Positions 52,324-64,000 of a stretch of 64,000 nt of DNA are shown here, one piece after another (the stretch's first letter is position 1; every line of letters begins with the position of its first letter). The position numbers were made by a program, and so were the translations under genes. This DNA comes from Siderastrea siderea (Eukaryota; Cnidaria; Anthozoa; Scleractinia; Rhizangiidae): positions 18,534,911 through 18,598,910 of the forward strand of contig OZ034970.1 in the NCBI GenBank assembly GCA_964030785.1, read 5' to 3'. The notes under the pieces were generated by a model, which worked only from the letters and a program-made list of their open reading frames with translations, was not told where the DNA came from and did no database searches.

Positions 52324-54712
52324 CATCCTCGGAGACCCAGGGGCAGATAATGGGGTGAAGGAAAGTCGAAACGGGCGAAGAAAAAAGTGGGCGAAGAAAA
52401 GTCAAGGGCAAAACGAGAAGCCCCTGGCGAAAATGTTTCTCCAGAGTAGTTCCTAACGGTCAAGCCCGTTCTGGCTCCTGATTGGGTCCAGAAAACGTTT
52501 GTATTTTTCTGCCAATCAGCGAGCAGCAAATCTCTGAGTCCGTTTGGTGTGTTCTGACACAGAGTCTAGTGGTACGGGAGGGTCATTTGTCCGCCATATT
52601 GCTTCGCTTATTCATCGAAAATCTAAGGCTCTTTTTATGGAGAATAGTACCGTAAATGTGCCACGAAGCTTAGGGACACGGAGAAAAATTTGTCACGTTC
52701 AAGTGAAGAACTAATTAGCCGGAAAATTTGTGCTGATCGAACCGATTGTACCACTGTTTGCAATTCCCTTGTGCTCCTTCTGATTCAAGACCCGAAAGAT
52801 CGCAGTCTCTTGTCTGGTTGCTCGTGACGTATATAAGGCAGGATAGAATTGTGCTTGAGGTTCTATAACAAAATGAAGGACCTTTTCCGATGCTTTTACT
52901 ACCGGAGTGTCCACTTACCGACTGTTCCAGTGTTTATTTTTGTATCTCCTAATTTCTTTTGGCCATATAGTTGAATGTCAAAACGTCAAGAAATCAATCC
53001 AAGCTTGAACACCCAGGCCGATTCCATTCGTGCAAACCTCTTTGTTTGAACTAACATTCTTATACTTTATATTAGTTTCTTAATGATGCATTGTTTATTT
53101 AGTATTTCTACTTTGAAATTGAATAAAAGCTTATTAAATGCTGAGTGAATGCTTTGCTTTGTGATCTGTTCCTTATTTAGACTGCAGAATAACTTTAATT
53201 GCCATTACTGTCTAATGTTTAGAACGGGAATTTACACAGATTGTCTTAACCAATTCAAACAAAAATTAAATAAGAATTGTACATTACCCCAACCCCCTCC
53301 CCCCAAAGAAAATGTTTTTTGGCATGAAATATTTAAAAAGAAACATTGTGTACAAATTTCAAAATTTCACTTGGTTTTTGTGTGGTTACTTATGGTTAGT
53401 TAGGGATAGGTGACTGCTACACAGTCTGTAATTATGGCCATGGGCTATGGCATCTCCCGATTCTCCCGTTTTAAAGACCTCCCCATGACGTTCTATTTAT
53501 TTATTTATTTTTTCACCAACCATATGCCCTTCGAACTGACCTCATCTGAAATAGCTAATAGATGCCCTTTCCTTTGGAGGGGACATAATTTGAGTTAAAT
53601 AAATTGTCATGGGCAGTTTGTCTTTGAGCGTTAATTTGAAACTGAAAGTGTGTTTCTAAAATAAGCTTTTATTTTGTTTTATTATTATAATTAGAATAAT
53701 AAGAACCAACACATACAGCTCTATATGTAAAGGTTTTGACCTCCATATGTTCATTTACCCACCTGAGTTACCCACTTAGAACTGTTCAAGTGAAAGAAAG
53801 TGGTAGTGCATCAAGTTAAGCCAAATTGAAAAATATGGAAACAAACTCTTGTTGTTAAAAGAGACATTTTGAATTTCCTCTACTGTACACTGTCATATTT
53901 TTGGGCAATGTTCCTGCCCCTTAAACCTCCAAACAAAAATATAGAAGGCTCTAATGACCCCTTGACTACATGATTGAAATAACCTTTAAGGACGTACATG
54001 TAATATCTCAGTTGAAGTGAAGCACCTATACATGTCCTTACTTACCTAGGTCTCTTTACGCCATGTGGCGCATAAGGCTCCACCCACACATGTACATCTG
54101 GTTAATATTTATGCAATTGCATCATTGAACTGATAATGCTCTAGGTTTTGGAAAGAAAATGGTCATATCATCAATGTAGGTTTATTGCAAATGCATTAAT
54201 TTGGGATTTAGCTGCTAGTATTTTCAGGTTGAAGAAACGAAAAGTTTGAAATTAAGTCTCCGATCTGTGCACTTAAAACTAGCCATGAGAGTTCACAAAT
54301 GAACAACTTCCGGGGCTCAACCTAAGTAGTTACATGGATTTTTAACATTTCCTTCTGGATCACTCGCTGATCTCTACACTTTCCCCTTTTGATTGCTTTC
54401 ACGCGCGTAAACACTGGAATAGTAAATGCACAAGCGAAGCAATATGGCGGACAAATGACCCTCGTGTACTACTCTGTGTCAGAACACACCAAACGGATTC
54501 AGAGATTTGCTGCTCGCTGATTGGCCAGAAAAATACAAAAGTTTTCTGGACCCAATCAGGAGCCAGAACGGGCTTGACCGTTAGGAACTACTCTGGAGAA
54601 ACATTTCCCCAGGGGCTTCTCCTTTTTCCCTTGACTTTTCTTCGCCCACTTTTTTGTTCGCCCATTCCGACTTTCCTTCACCCCACTATCTGCTCCTGGG
54701 TCTCCGAGGATG
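52324..54712. mobile_element. MULE-like non-autonomous element with long TIRs
   Basis: CATCCTCGGAGACCCAGGGG at 52324 and its complement ending at 54712 begin terminal repeats of about 290 bases. The repeats extend through CCATATTGCTTCGC. Flanking GGAATAACT (52315-52323) and GAAATAACT (54713-54721) are 9-base target duplications with one mismatch. Long TIRs and 9-bp duplications are features of Mutator-like elements. The 1.8-kb interior has no supported gene. The element lies in the DIRS copy. Confidence 0.65.
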
Positions 54713-55979
54713 GAAATAACTAGCCGCTCGGTCGAAATTGGTCAATTGCCTAAGACGTTTATCAAACAAGAGCCTGCTTATCTACACTCACATCCATCCA
54801 GGTGTTCTTCAGATGATTCTAAAAGGCCAACAGCGCCCTCTCTACACCAATAGCTTCCTTAGTAGAGATGTCCCAATATTGTTCTTCCCCGACCAATAAT
54901 CTGTTACAAAGGTTTGGAAGTGCGGAGGCCTCTAGAAATAGCTGCATTCATCTTCCTGGTTAAGAGCTGCGCCGCTGGGACTGCCAGAGAAAAACACACA
55001 CACTTTCCCACCAAACGTTGAAGTGCTTTACAGTCACCTCTTTAGCCTGCAAAACCTCATGGACCAACAGCAGAAACTTTTATTTCTTTTCTGGGATAAG
55101 GGGAAATACTTGAAGGGATAAGTCTGCCAAGAGACTCAAAAAGGTACCACCTTCCTAGGATTCAAAATAGACTTTGCTAGACCAAGAAGTAACCAAGGCT
55201 CACCAAATAATAGGCCACAAAACACAATGCGGATTGAGCTGCTGCGAACCGACGTTTATCAATACACGGGATAGCTAAATAGGTTCCCTTGTCTAAAGGA
55301 ACCTTAAGTTGCCCATTATGGTGATTGTCAATGTACAGTACGCATGGTATTTTCAACGATGGGACGAAATTGCTTGCAACATGACCTGTGGTATTATAAA
55401 TAAAGGGAGAAAACTTCCATCCAAACGGCAACGTGTTATAATTGAAGTACCAACCACCCCACTGGATTCCGGAAAAGGTACATCCGTCATCAGTAATTGA
55501 ATATGGTCATATCCAGATTTGTAATCTAGGGCTGTTTGGTAGGAATCACGCGAAACATTACGTGGCAAATCAGGTATACTGTCCAACGAGAAAGGCTTAT
55601 CTGTCATCCACAGATTCAGAAAATGAGCATCGTGGCATAGGCGTGGTTTCGTCGGTTCCACTGTCAGGGGAAGAACAAGGTAAGGTGGTTCAACTACACC
55701 CACTTTGCCTATCAAGGATGCTGCGCCCGTTTCAAGCCGTTCCAGTAATTTTTGTTCTATAAATCGCACAAAGGGTTTACATGACGCATTATTTAAGAAT
55801 TCCTTCTTAGGAGGACGGTCAGAACCATACTTTCACCTTTTAAGGATCCAGAGAAACGTCGAAAGTAGGGAATAATCGACACTTTGCCCTCAATCAATTT
55901 AAGTATCTCGGACTGCTGAAGGGAAGGAAATTTCCCAATAATCACTCTCCACTAATCCAGATGGTTATGCACTCAACAA

Positions 55980-57245
55980 CAAGCTTTATTTTTATGACTG
56001 TAAATTTGTTACAATATTGCAAAAGTGTACAACTTATTAAGTAATAAAAAAAAGCAGCTGGCCTGCTCTAAAATGGCCCTGATCTCTAAAGAACAAATCT
56101 CCCACGTTGCCAAGAGCCTCTCCACATACCACACTATCAACAGTTGATTCAAGCCCGGAATTCGCTGTCACCCCTCCAATGATTCGAACGGGGTTCCCCC
56201 GCCAATCTATCCAACGAACAGACCTCTGAGGAAGTGTTCTCACATGAGCAGGTTGGGAATCAAATTTCATAACACGTTCCCATTCCCAGCCAAAGGTTGT
56301 CGCATTCATCTAAGAAAACGCAAGTAAAAAGAAAAACCAAAACTAAGAAAAGCAAACAATATTACGGCGGCGAACCCCAAGTCAGCAGAGAGATGACAGC
56401 TTTGAGCCAGCCAGTGAAACCGGAGGAGCTGATTTAGATCCCCTTTTTCAAAACTGTCAAGACTCCATGACTTCTTAAGTGAAAGTACAAATGATCCATT
56501 TTAAAATAAGGAGAACCAAAAATTCGTAAGTCTCTCCAACAGAATAGCATTGCTCTTTATTCACTATTCATTAAAAATTATTACAATGAACGCATCAAGT
56601 TTCGTGTTTTTCCCACGATACATTCCCAGAGACACTATTTACTAACAGCGGGAGAACCCCCATTGCCACCATCTGACAATGCACGCATGTCCCTCTTCCT
56701 TTTAATACAACGTGCTCAAATATGGCGGAGCTTATTGCAGTAATATGAGAGACCCGGGTCGGAAGATGGGTAATTTCTCCTGTTCCCACGACCTTTGCAG
56801 CTTGACTTCTTCCTGTACTGTCGCCGGTTAGTATAAACACTTGCCGAGGGTAAATAAACACTTGCCGAGGGTAAATAAAGGATATTTATTTATTATTTAT
56901 TTTTTATTTTAGTCTTCTCCACTTTAGAGATGACGTCAAGGAACTTCTTGTGGTCCTTGTTTCCGAGCAGCGGAAAAATGAAGTTGCAGAATTGATCATT
57001 AGGCAACTCCAGTTTCCCCCCGTAAAGTCTCATAAACAAAATGGTGGTACCCCTCCTTCTCATGGGCTGCATTCCTCAACCACTCAACCAGCTCCATGGC
57101 CTCAAATCTATTGAATTCAGCTACCCGGACGCGATGCCAGATCCATAATGCTTTTCAGAAGGTTGTCAACCGAGGACTTTGTTAACATGTTTTTCGCCTG
57201 CCGTAGTTCAAGGTACTTTCCCTTCAGAATCTAAGCAAAACAGAT
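55980..57245 (-). pseudogene. Exon-like remnants of an unrecognised spliced gene
   Basis: On the minus strand an acceptor TTTTGCTTAG (about 57231) is followed by KYLELRQAKNMLTKSSVDNL and then, after two frame changes, by AMELVEWLRNAAHEKEGYHH and LPNDQFCNFIFPLLGNKDHK. Another acceptor-like TTTTCTTAG precedes a 90-codon frame (56309-56037), and AATAAA on this strand lies near 55990. The TATA-driven frame at 59172 may be the first exon. The reading frames are helical and charged, but no family is recognised. It could be a decayed host gene or a mobile-element gene. Confidence 0.3.
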
Positions 57246-57299
57246 AGAACAAGCAAATCATCAGGTGTTTGCCATCTGTAACGCTATCACGCGAATTCC

Positions 57300-57795
57300 C
57301 AATGAGGGATGTATACCAAATGAACAATGTGGTACTAAAAACACGATGAATTAGTTCATTTAAATTTATCATTATCGTTTCTTTTCACCTCTGTAGTTCG
57401 CATATGATTTATGATACATAGTCATGTCAGCTATCCTCCATTCCAACATAGGGCCTTAGCTCACATGTGAAATCATTGCAACAGTAACGCGAAGATCACG
57501 AGTTCAAGTCCACCAAAGCGTGGAAATTTTTTCCTCCAGGGGCTCAATCTTGACGACTATTTCATCATTTCCTTTCACTTCCACAAGCTGCGTATACAAT
57601 TAATTTCAAAAATTTAAACATAAACAATGAATCAATATGTATACAACACCTCACGAAATTCAGACAGTAATTAACACCCGGCCTGAAAAGGCTCACAATT
57701 AATCGCAAAACAAGCTCGTGATTTCCAAAGAACAATTCTCTCCACAAAAACAAAAAACCGCATACATGCTTTACAAACAGTGTAAAGAACTTGCC
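57300..57795. other. No recognisable gene
   Basis: AT-rich, intron-like sequence between the exon-like remnant and the tandem array. Nothing else is supported. Confidence 0.35.
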
Positions 57796-57799
57796 AGCG

Positions 57800-58880
57800 A
57801 AGTCTCGCCCATATTGCATTTGTCATCCACAATCAAGTCTTTCACCGGGCGGATTCATCCTACAAAACACGTACCGGCGACGTCTCGCCCACAGTCAATT
57901 ACAAAAATGAACTCAAAATAAACATTTGCAGTCTCAACTAAGCCTTTCATCTCACAAAATGCCTGGCGAAATTTCGCCGCAGTTCATAGCATTGAGAACT
58001 CAAATAAGTATTTGTATTCCTTAAACATGCCTCTCTGTCTAGACGGTTCAACCTACGAATGCACACCCGGCGAAATCTCGCCCAATCTCGCCCATAGTTC
58101 ATGACAAAATGAGCATTCACAGTCCTCAACCAAGCCTTCCTGCCTACGCATTGATACTCATTGATATATACATATATATTTATTAGATAATTTTTATGCT
58201 ATTTATTGTACATTAGGATTTTAGTATTAATTATTATTATATTATTGTAAATAGTTATTGAAAAGCCTGTCAAGGAATAACCATTAAAGACCATTTCCAT
58301 TTCCATTTCCATTTCCATTTCCTGGATGATTCATCCCACAAAATGCCTGGGGAAACCTCGTCCGCAGTTCATAACAATACGAAATCAAATAAGCATTCGA
58401 AGTTCTCAACCATGCCTGTCTGCCTGGACGATAAATCCTACAGAATGACTCCGGCGTATTCATAATCCTGAACCAAGGCCATCTGCCTGTATGATTCACC
58501 CAACAAATTATGCACACCGGCGAAATCTTGCCCACAGTTTTTAACGACTGAAACTCAAAAACAAACATTCATAGTTCTCGACCAGGCCTCCCGCCTGGAA
58601 CATTTATCGCAGGAAAAATGTGAAATATGAATTATAGTCCCCGACCAAGCCTTTTACCTGGGCGATTCATCCTACAGAGAATGCACACTAGTGAAACCTC
58701 GCCCATAATTCGTAACATTTTAAGGTCAAATAAGTATTCAAAGTCCTTGACCACACTTTTGACCTAAACGTTGCATAGTAAAGAATACAAAAAGCAAACA
58801 GCGAAACCTCGATGATTTCTATTCACACAAGTTCAAAACAAAATGCACGTGTTAACTAAACCTGCGAGAAAAACCTCGCC
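57800..58880. repeat. Diverged tandem array, unit about 105 bases
   Basis: The succession GATTCATCCTACA(A/G)AATG, then CACCGGCGAAATCTCGCCCA, then CAGTTCATAAC, then CAAATAAGCATTC, then CTCAACCAAGCC recurs about nine times with many substitutions. An inserted element interrupts it at 58150-58316. The array lies between two exon-like regions and could be an intronic minisatellite. Confidence 0.65.
58150..58316 (+). mobile_element. Short retroelement tail with TTTCCA repeats
   Basis: An AT-rich segment ending GAATAACCATTAAAGACC is followed by five TTTCCA units. It sits exactly between two units of the surrounding tandem array. Simple-repeat tails of this kind mark 5'-truncated non-LTR retrotransposon insertions. 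Confidence 0.45.
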
Positions 58881-58944
58881 CACAATACGCCTCTAAATGA
58901 CAAAGAAACCTAGACAGCATATAAAAACAAAAACGTATTCACCC

Positions 58945-59172
58945 TCAAGTTCTCCAATCTTGCGCACCAGCATTATGTCCTGGTTGCTGAACTTGCGGTT
59001 TTTGAGGAGCATTTTGCGGAGCATTCTGACCGTCAACTTGAGCAGCATTCTGGCAGTCACCTTGTGGAGCATTTTGGCCGTCACTAAGAGCAGCATTCTG
59101 TGTAACATTTTCAGCCGCATTCGGCGAAACATCTCGGGGAACTTGGGGAAACTGTACACATTTTGCTGCCAT
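58945..59172 (-). CDS. Asn/Gln/Ala-rich short protein or first exon
   Basis: A minus-strand TATA box (GGTATAAATATGG, about 59267-59279) lies some 95 bases upstream of ATG 59172. The 75-codon frame begins MAAKCVQFPQVPRDVSPNAA and contains five repeats of the type GQNAPQ/CQNAAQ, followed by a PQKPQVQQPG turn. The frame ends at TGA 58945, close to a weak donor (GAG|GGTGAA) that would allow splicing into the minus-strand exon remnants to the left. The family is not recognised. Confidence 0.35.
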   Translation of the reverse strand: MAAKCVQFPQVPRDVSPNAAENVTQNAALSDGQNAPQGDCQNAAQVDGQNAPQNAPQKPQVQQPGHNAGAQDWRT

Positions 59173-59279
59173 CCCAAAGTCGTGCAGTTCGTAGTTCAAA
59201 AGAAGGAGAGTTCTTCACTCTGTCCGCTGGAAGGGAAAATTTAGCAAGAAAACTATTTGTCTCGCCTCACCATATTTAT

Positions 59280-60523
59280 ACCACCCCTATTACGTAACCT
59301 TCGAGAGAATATCACTCTGGGTGTTCATGAACCGTATTGTATCTTACTTTCTCTTAATGAGCGTTGTGAATAGCCATAAGATTAATGGCTTTGGTGGGCA
59401 TACTTTTCAAAACTTTAAAAAGCTAAAAATGAACATTTGTATCAGTAGACACAAGAAAAGCCACAGGGGAATTGAACCAGGCCGTCCATGCCCCACCTGA
59501 TGACACGAACCCATACCGTTTTCGCGTTAACTGTCATTCTTCGCTATCTCCTATCTCTATCTTTCCCTCCATGACAATATCATTTCCCAATAGCATTGTG
59601 ACCTCCTACCCCTTTAGCCACTCTCCAGTCGAAACCAGGTCGAGTACTAGTCTGCGTGACAATGAGCGTCACTTGGCGGCGTTTTGACGGGGTTTCCGCT
59701 GTCGGCTGATGTAATATTTAAATATTACGTGTGCATTGCGCCTTCAGAAGGGGATTTAATTTTTTGATGCCATTTAATCCATAGTAATTCTCTACACGGA
59801 CGTTCGTGAAAATTGGGAGAACTGACGCTAAACGGCTGAAAATAATGCTCATGCTTACCGAAAAGTTTGCAACGAGTATTTGTTTGGCCAAGCGAAGATC
59901 GGAGTCTGGGGAAAGTAACCTGGAAAAAGACGAGAAAAATAGGTATTACTAGATCCGACGGCCGCCTAACAAGAAAATCCCAGGGGCATTGAACGAGGCC
60001 GTCATGCTCCACCCGAGGCTAGAAGACCGGTAAGGAAGTGGCAGCACGAGTTATAATTCCATACTTGATTGGCATAAAGTTGGGCGCATACGAATCACTT
60101 CTGATCATAGGAGAGGTTATTCATATTTACTGATCAGTTACCGCCTGCCTTAAGTCAATAAGGTACTGATTCGCCAAAATCTGCTTGTTCTGTTGAAGAT
60201 GGACAAAGCATAGGGAGCTTACCCAAAAGTGGATTGAAACACTTCACCTGGAATATACTTTCTAGAATACTTCAATTTGCGTCATGAAACTTGAGGACTA
60301 TGACCTCAACCCTATACTCACCCCAAACATCGAGCTAAGAAAATCTGCAATTATTGTTCAATAACTTTGTCGCCTTAACATCGACACTGCAAGGAAAAAG
60401 GCTTCTTGAACTTGGCTATATAACAGAAACAATTGCACAATTTTCTGGAAAGGAAAGAATGACGGCGAAAAGCGTGAACATGGTGTTTCATTTGCAGCAA
60501 GAAAATCAATTCTGCAGTTTGTT
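59280..60523. other. No supported gene; one repeated segment
   Basis: GGGG(A/C)ATTGAAC(C/G)AGGCCGTC appears at about 59466 and 59983, each followed by a similar ATGC(C/T)CCACC(T/C)GA. It is a diverged dispersed repeat. The rest holds nothing I can identify up to the gap. Confidence 0.4.
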
Positions 60524-60723
60524 NNNNNNNNNNNNNNNNNNNNNNNNNNNNNNNNNNNNNNNNNNNNNNNNNNNNNNNNNNNNNNNNNNNNNNNNNNNNN
60601 NNNNNNNNNNNNNNNNNNNNNNNNNNNNNNNNNNNNNNNNNNNNNNNNNNNNNNNNNNNNNNNNNNNNNNNNNNNNNNNNNNNNNNNNNNNNNNNNNNNN
60701 NNNNNNNNNNNNNNNNNNNNNNN
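60524..60723. other. Assembly gap (200 N)
   Basis: Exactly 200 unknown bases, a conventional placeholder length, so the true distance is unknown. Confidence 0.99.
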
Positions 60724-61042
60724 GCAATGTATGAAGGATCAAGAAAGCAAGTGGTCACCAACATCGTAAATCACCCCCTATCAATTCAAAAGATGGTGGA
60801 GTTCTATTAGACCCAGAACTGCAGTTAAACCGATGAGCAGAGTATTACTGTGAGCTCTACTCAAATGATCAACCAGTCTCCCAGGAGGTGATAGGTTAAA
60901 TCCCCATCTGCTCAAAGCTAATTGAGCTTGATAATGAGCCTACCATAAAAGGACTGGAGAACTCGAGAAGGCCATTGACTGCTTAACTGTGGGAAAGGCA
61001 CCAGGAAATGACAACATACAACCAGAATCGAAGTCATCAAAA

Positions 61043-62404
61043 CAGGGGCGTAGCTACCTGTACGCATGGACGCACGTGCGTACCCGAAAAAGTCGAAAAT
61101 AAAACAAATTGAATAAAATGAATTTAAAAAATAAAAAATAAAAGATAATTATTTCAAAAAGCACAATTTGCCTCAGGTCATTCAACGGACGGCAAAGAGT
61201 AAACGCTTTGTGGTCACCTCGTTTTATAGCCTTGGATCGGCCTGTCTTCACTTGAGACTCTTGATTTGCTAGGCTTACCATGGCCAAAAATCAGTCACAG
61301 ATTATTACTTTGCCATCGGCACAGACAGAATGACAGCGCAGCATGAAGAAACCGAAGAGCTATGTGAGTTCAAATTTTTTGTTATGATTACATTTTGCCA
61401 TGTGTTTCTGATAATTAGAATTTCAGGACGACTTATGAACCATTTTAAATGACAGTGAGTTAAAGCATGACAACATTCAGTTTTGAGTGGATGAGTGCGG
61501 TAACAGTTAGCGATATAACTATGCTTATTTTCATGGAACATGACATGCATATGTCTCTTGGTGAATTCAAACAAGGAGTGACTAAGTGACGTCAAAGGTG
61601 GCTGTTGGTTGAAGATGGCATTTCCCAGACCTTAGTGGAAACACTGGACTTTGCCAACCCAGAACTTTACCCTGGAATTTATGTAGCCGTCAAGACCCTT
61701 TTCACGTATCCTGTGTTAACGTGTGTTGCAAAACGAAGCTTCAGTACGTAGCATGAAGAGGCTCAAGACGCCATTTCGGAGCGCTATGTCGGATGCAAGG
61801 TGAACATGCTATCTGTGATACATGTACATAAACAAATAAATCACTAGACTTAAATGAGGTCATTTATGAGTTTGCTGGGACGAAAGACAAGATTAGCCCT
61901 GTGCTTGTAACGGAAAACTATTATATCTTCTTGTGAAAGCTATCCACTGTTATATTAATTTTACATAGCCTCAGGATTTCGGTTTGGTCGTTTTTTGTAG
62001 ATTTGTAAGAAGCGTGGACCTAAATGAAACTCAAGTAGGGCACAATTACATCTGCGTAGGTTCTTTTACAAGGCAAACAATGCCTGTCAAGAACAATGTG
62101 GCGCACGGGGGCAAAAAATCACTAATATATGAATAAAACTCTGAGATACCGCCAACATGTTCGCTTTACTAATGACCAGCGATCGGAGCGCTTCAATGAT
62201 CCAAAAAAAAGCAACTTACAAAGAATTTTACGACTTAGTTCTCATTTTGTATCAAGTAAGAACGCTGACGCTTAAATCGACTTAAAACATAACTTCACCA
62301 TAGTGGTGGTAAAGAAAAAAGGAAATTTCATCAAGGCTGGTGGAGTGGAGGAGAGGAGGTCAGAAAATTGTTCGTACCTCTGGAAAAATCCTGGCTACGC
62401 CCTG
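61043..62404 (+). mobile_element. hAT-type transposon relic
   Basis: CAGGGGCGTAGCTAC at 61043 and GGCTACGCCCTG ending at 62404 are hAT-like terminal inverted repeats. Within, the plus strand from about 61613 reads TLVETLDFANPELYPGIYVA and AKRSFST, then KRLKTPFRSAMSD with frame breaks. This is the C-terminal dimerisation domain of hAT transposases. The rest of the transposase is missing. No 8-bp target duplication is evident. Confidence 0.6.
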
Positions 62405-62581
62405 CGAGAGAGGTAAGAAAACGCTTCTCGAAACTTAATATGACTGAAATGCTGGCACACAGGTACTATCCCACAAGATATAAGAAATTTTGCCTCCACT
62501 ACACAACCGAACACACGAACAACACTTTGAGGCATGGGCGCGTCGGTCAGCCAGTCCCATTATACACTTTATTAACACACA

Positions 62582-63503
62582 TAAATACTCAAATATTACA
62601 ATAAATCTAAACGCGCGAAAGCCGGACACCTAAACCCCCAAGAACCAACTTTGGGAAAAATAAGGACCATGTACCCCCAACCTATGCTCTGGCGCTACCT
62701 TCGCGGTTTTGAGGTGCAGAGAACTAATAGAATATAGCAGCTATAACATAAATATCGAACGGCAAATCGCTATTTAAGCATGGACACGAGTGAAGCTGAT
62801 AACGAAAATCACTCCAATGGAACAACTGAAACTAAATTTCACAAAACTAATTTGACGCGGCAAGACTGACCGTAGAATGACACGAATAACTCAACGGTAA
62901 TTATTTCAAACCCGTGAACCGCGATCCTTAGTGCGCAACACTCAAACCCAGTTCTCTGTTCCGTGCCGGCAAAATATTAATTTATGTCAATTCTGATTAA
63001 CACAAATTACATCCTCCAAGATCACCACTCTACAAAAAAACGTAAATACTCAAATATTACAATAAATCTAAACGCGCCAAAGCCGGACACGTAAACCCCC
63101 AAAAACCAACTTTGGGAAAAATAAGGACCATGTACCCCCAACCTATGCTCTGGCGCTACCTTCGGGGTTTTGAGGTGTAGAGAACTAATAGAATATAGCA
63201 GCTATAACATAAATATCGAATGGCAAATCGCTATTTAAGCATGGACACGAGTGAAGCTGATAACGAAAATCACTCCAATGGAACAACTGAAACTAAATTT
63301 CACAAAACTGATTTGACGCGGCAAGGCTGACCTTAGAATGACACGAATAACTCAACGGTAATTATTTCAAACCCGTGAACCGCGATGCTTAGTGCGCAAC
63401 ACTCAAACCCAGTTCTCTGTTCCGTGCCGGCAAAATATTAATTTATGTCAATTCTGATTAACACAAATTACATCCTCCAAGATCACCACTCTACAAAAAA
63501 ACG
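62582..63503. repeat. Tandem duplication of a 461-base unit
   Basis: 62582-63042 and 63043-63503 are nearly identical and head to tail, both running from TAAATACTCAAATATTAC to CTCTACAAAAAAACG. Only scattered substitutions separate them (for example near 63068, 63088 and 63163). The unit has no supported reading frame. Confidence 0.85.
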
Positions 63504-64000
63504 CTCAAAAAGAATGTAACAACTACAGAGGCATGTTTTTACTCAACACAGTTGGAAAAGTCTTTTCACGAGTTGTAAATAACCGCCTTGTAGTCATAGC
63601 TGACAGAGTATACTCTGATTCACAGTGTCGGTTCAGAGAAGGCCGATCCACCATAGTCATTAAGTCTTTTCACGATAACCATCTTGGAAGAGATCCACTT
63701 TGTGTACCAAAAGTGTTGGCAAGGGCGTTCCCAGGCTTTTTTTGGCGGTACTCATAAAGCCAGTCCGAAACTTGGCCATGGGAAGGGAAACATAATTACC
63801 GTTATCATTGCAATTTCAGTCAAAAAGCCATTTTATTATTTCTTCAAGCCATTTTTTTCATTGGCATTCTTGTTCATACATAACAACTTAGGCTTATTAC
63901 GCTTTCCAACAGTATTTGGATTTCCTGTGTAAGACAACTGCAGGCAGTCGCACGTTTAAATAGTTCTTCTGATAGGATTACAAAATAAGTTCTCGTATTT

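Larger units (their letters stand above)
50413..55935 (-). pseudogene. DIRS-like retrotransposon (RT, RNase H, tyrosine recombinase), interrupted twice
   Basis: RT lies at about 55770-55177: LIGKVGVVEPPYLVLPLTVE, KPRLCHDAHFLN, YKSGYDHIQLL, and MPFGWKFSPFIYNTTGH with CVLYIDNHHNGQLK (YIDN for the usual YIDD). RNase H-like sequence with many stops follows to 54713. The tyrosine recombinase N-terminal part lies at about 52011-51709 (KDYLRLVPAEQLQARINPK, IIARDQAYLKCF, VPEILRFPNDNG). The catalytic C-terminal part lies at about 50930-50413 (ETLHGFRSNCANTLAL, MEHVGWAQRHTTPYYL). H-x2-R, H-x-x-W and the terminal Tyr are visible. Two later transposons split it (50934-51688 and 52324-54712). The order RT, RH, YR is that of DIRS-type elements, which integrate by recombination. 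Confidence 0.8.
60740..63760 (+). pseudogene. LINE (non-LTR) reverse transcriptase, two remnants split by insertions
   Basis: The left remnant (about 60740-61037, several frames) carries LLDPELQLNR and GKAPGNDNIQPE, typical of the region before the RT palm in RTE/CR1/Jockey-type LINEs. The right remnant (about 63505-63700) reads NNYRGMFLLNTVGKVFSRVV and DSQCRFREGRSTI, the RT motif-1 and motif-2 blocks. About 30 residues normally between the blocks are absent. Between them lie a hAT relic and a 461-bp tandem duplication. Stops and frame changes show it is dead. Confidence 0.65.

Noticed and set aside
60354..60764. Frames running through the gap
   Set aside because: They depend on unknown bases and are meaningless.

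Overview
The window looks like a piece of a marine invertebrate nuclear genome, most likely an anthozoan cnidarian such as a coral. That assignment is inference. It rests on AT-rich non-coding DNA, a spliced host gene, and a mix of Penelope, DIRS, LINE, hAT, MULE-like and Polinton/adintovirus-like elements. One assembly gap (200 N) lies at 60524-60723. Nothing looks prokaryotic.

Bases 1-5830 are the truncated end of a Polinton/adintovirus-like integrated virus (element 1). A tight rightward cassette of overlapping structural-type genes (2-2770) encodes a two-helix membrane protein, Arg-rich core-like proteins and a parvovirus-type phospholipase A2-like protein. It is followed by tandem repeats, a leftward acidic early-type protein with an internal 420-bp duplication, a bidirectional TATA promoter, and a rightward remnant resembling the N-terminal part of the element's DNA polymerase. 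A second copy of the promoter drives a 28-codon relic of the acidic gene. A separate minor-capsid-like fragment with its own TATA box and three 70-bp repeats sits at 7672-8357, beyond a possible small spliced gene (6331-7610).

Bases 8.4-33.2 kb are host intronic or intergenic DNA. A large foldback repeat, MITEs, a TTA-flanked DNA transposon, minisatellites and three Penelope-like fragments (one split at TTAA by another transposon) are dispersed through it. Three phase-compatible exons on the plus strand (10908-10982, 27001-27136, 28212-28288) appear to belong to one host gene: a PH-domain-like C-terminal helix, a proline-rich linker and a PPPPY tail.

Bases 33241-49650 are an essentially full-length but decayed Polinton/Maverick (element 2, 16.4 kb) with about 460-bp terminal inverted repeats that are themselves self-complementary. 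Each repeat carries the start of a small early-type gene. Inside are a membrane protein homologous to the one in element 1, a collagen-plus-shaft fibre, an A32-type packaging ATPase, a PPPY protein, penton-like and major capsid proteins, minor capsid proteins, an adenain-like protease, a zinc-ribbon/PLA2 protein, a zinc protein possibly like VLTF3, a retroviral-type integrase and a protein-primed type DNA polymerase B. Most genes carry frameshifts or stops, so this copy cannot be autonomous. Together they describe capsid assembly, genome packaging, maturation, replication and integration.

Bases 49.7-64 kb hold a nested pile-up: a small TIR transposon, a DIRS-like retrotransposon (RT, RNase H, tyrosine recombinase) cut by a TA-duplicating element and by a MULE-like element with 9-bp target duplications, then exon-like remnants, a ~105-bp tandem repeat, a LINE, a hAT relic and a 461-bp tandem duplication.
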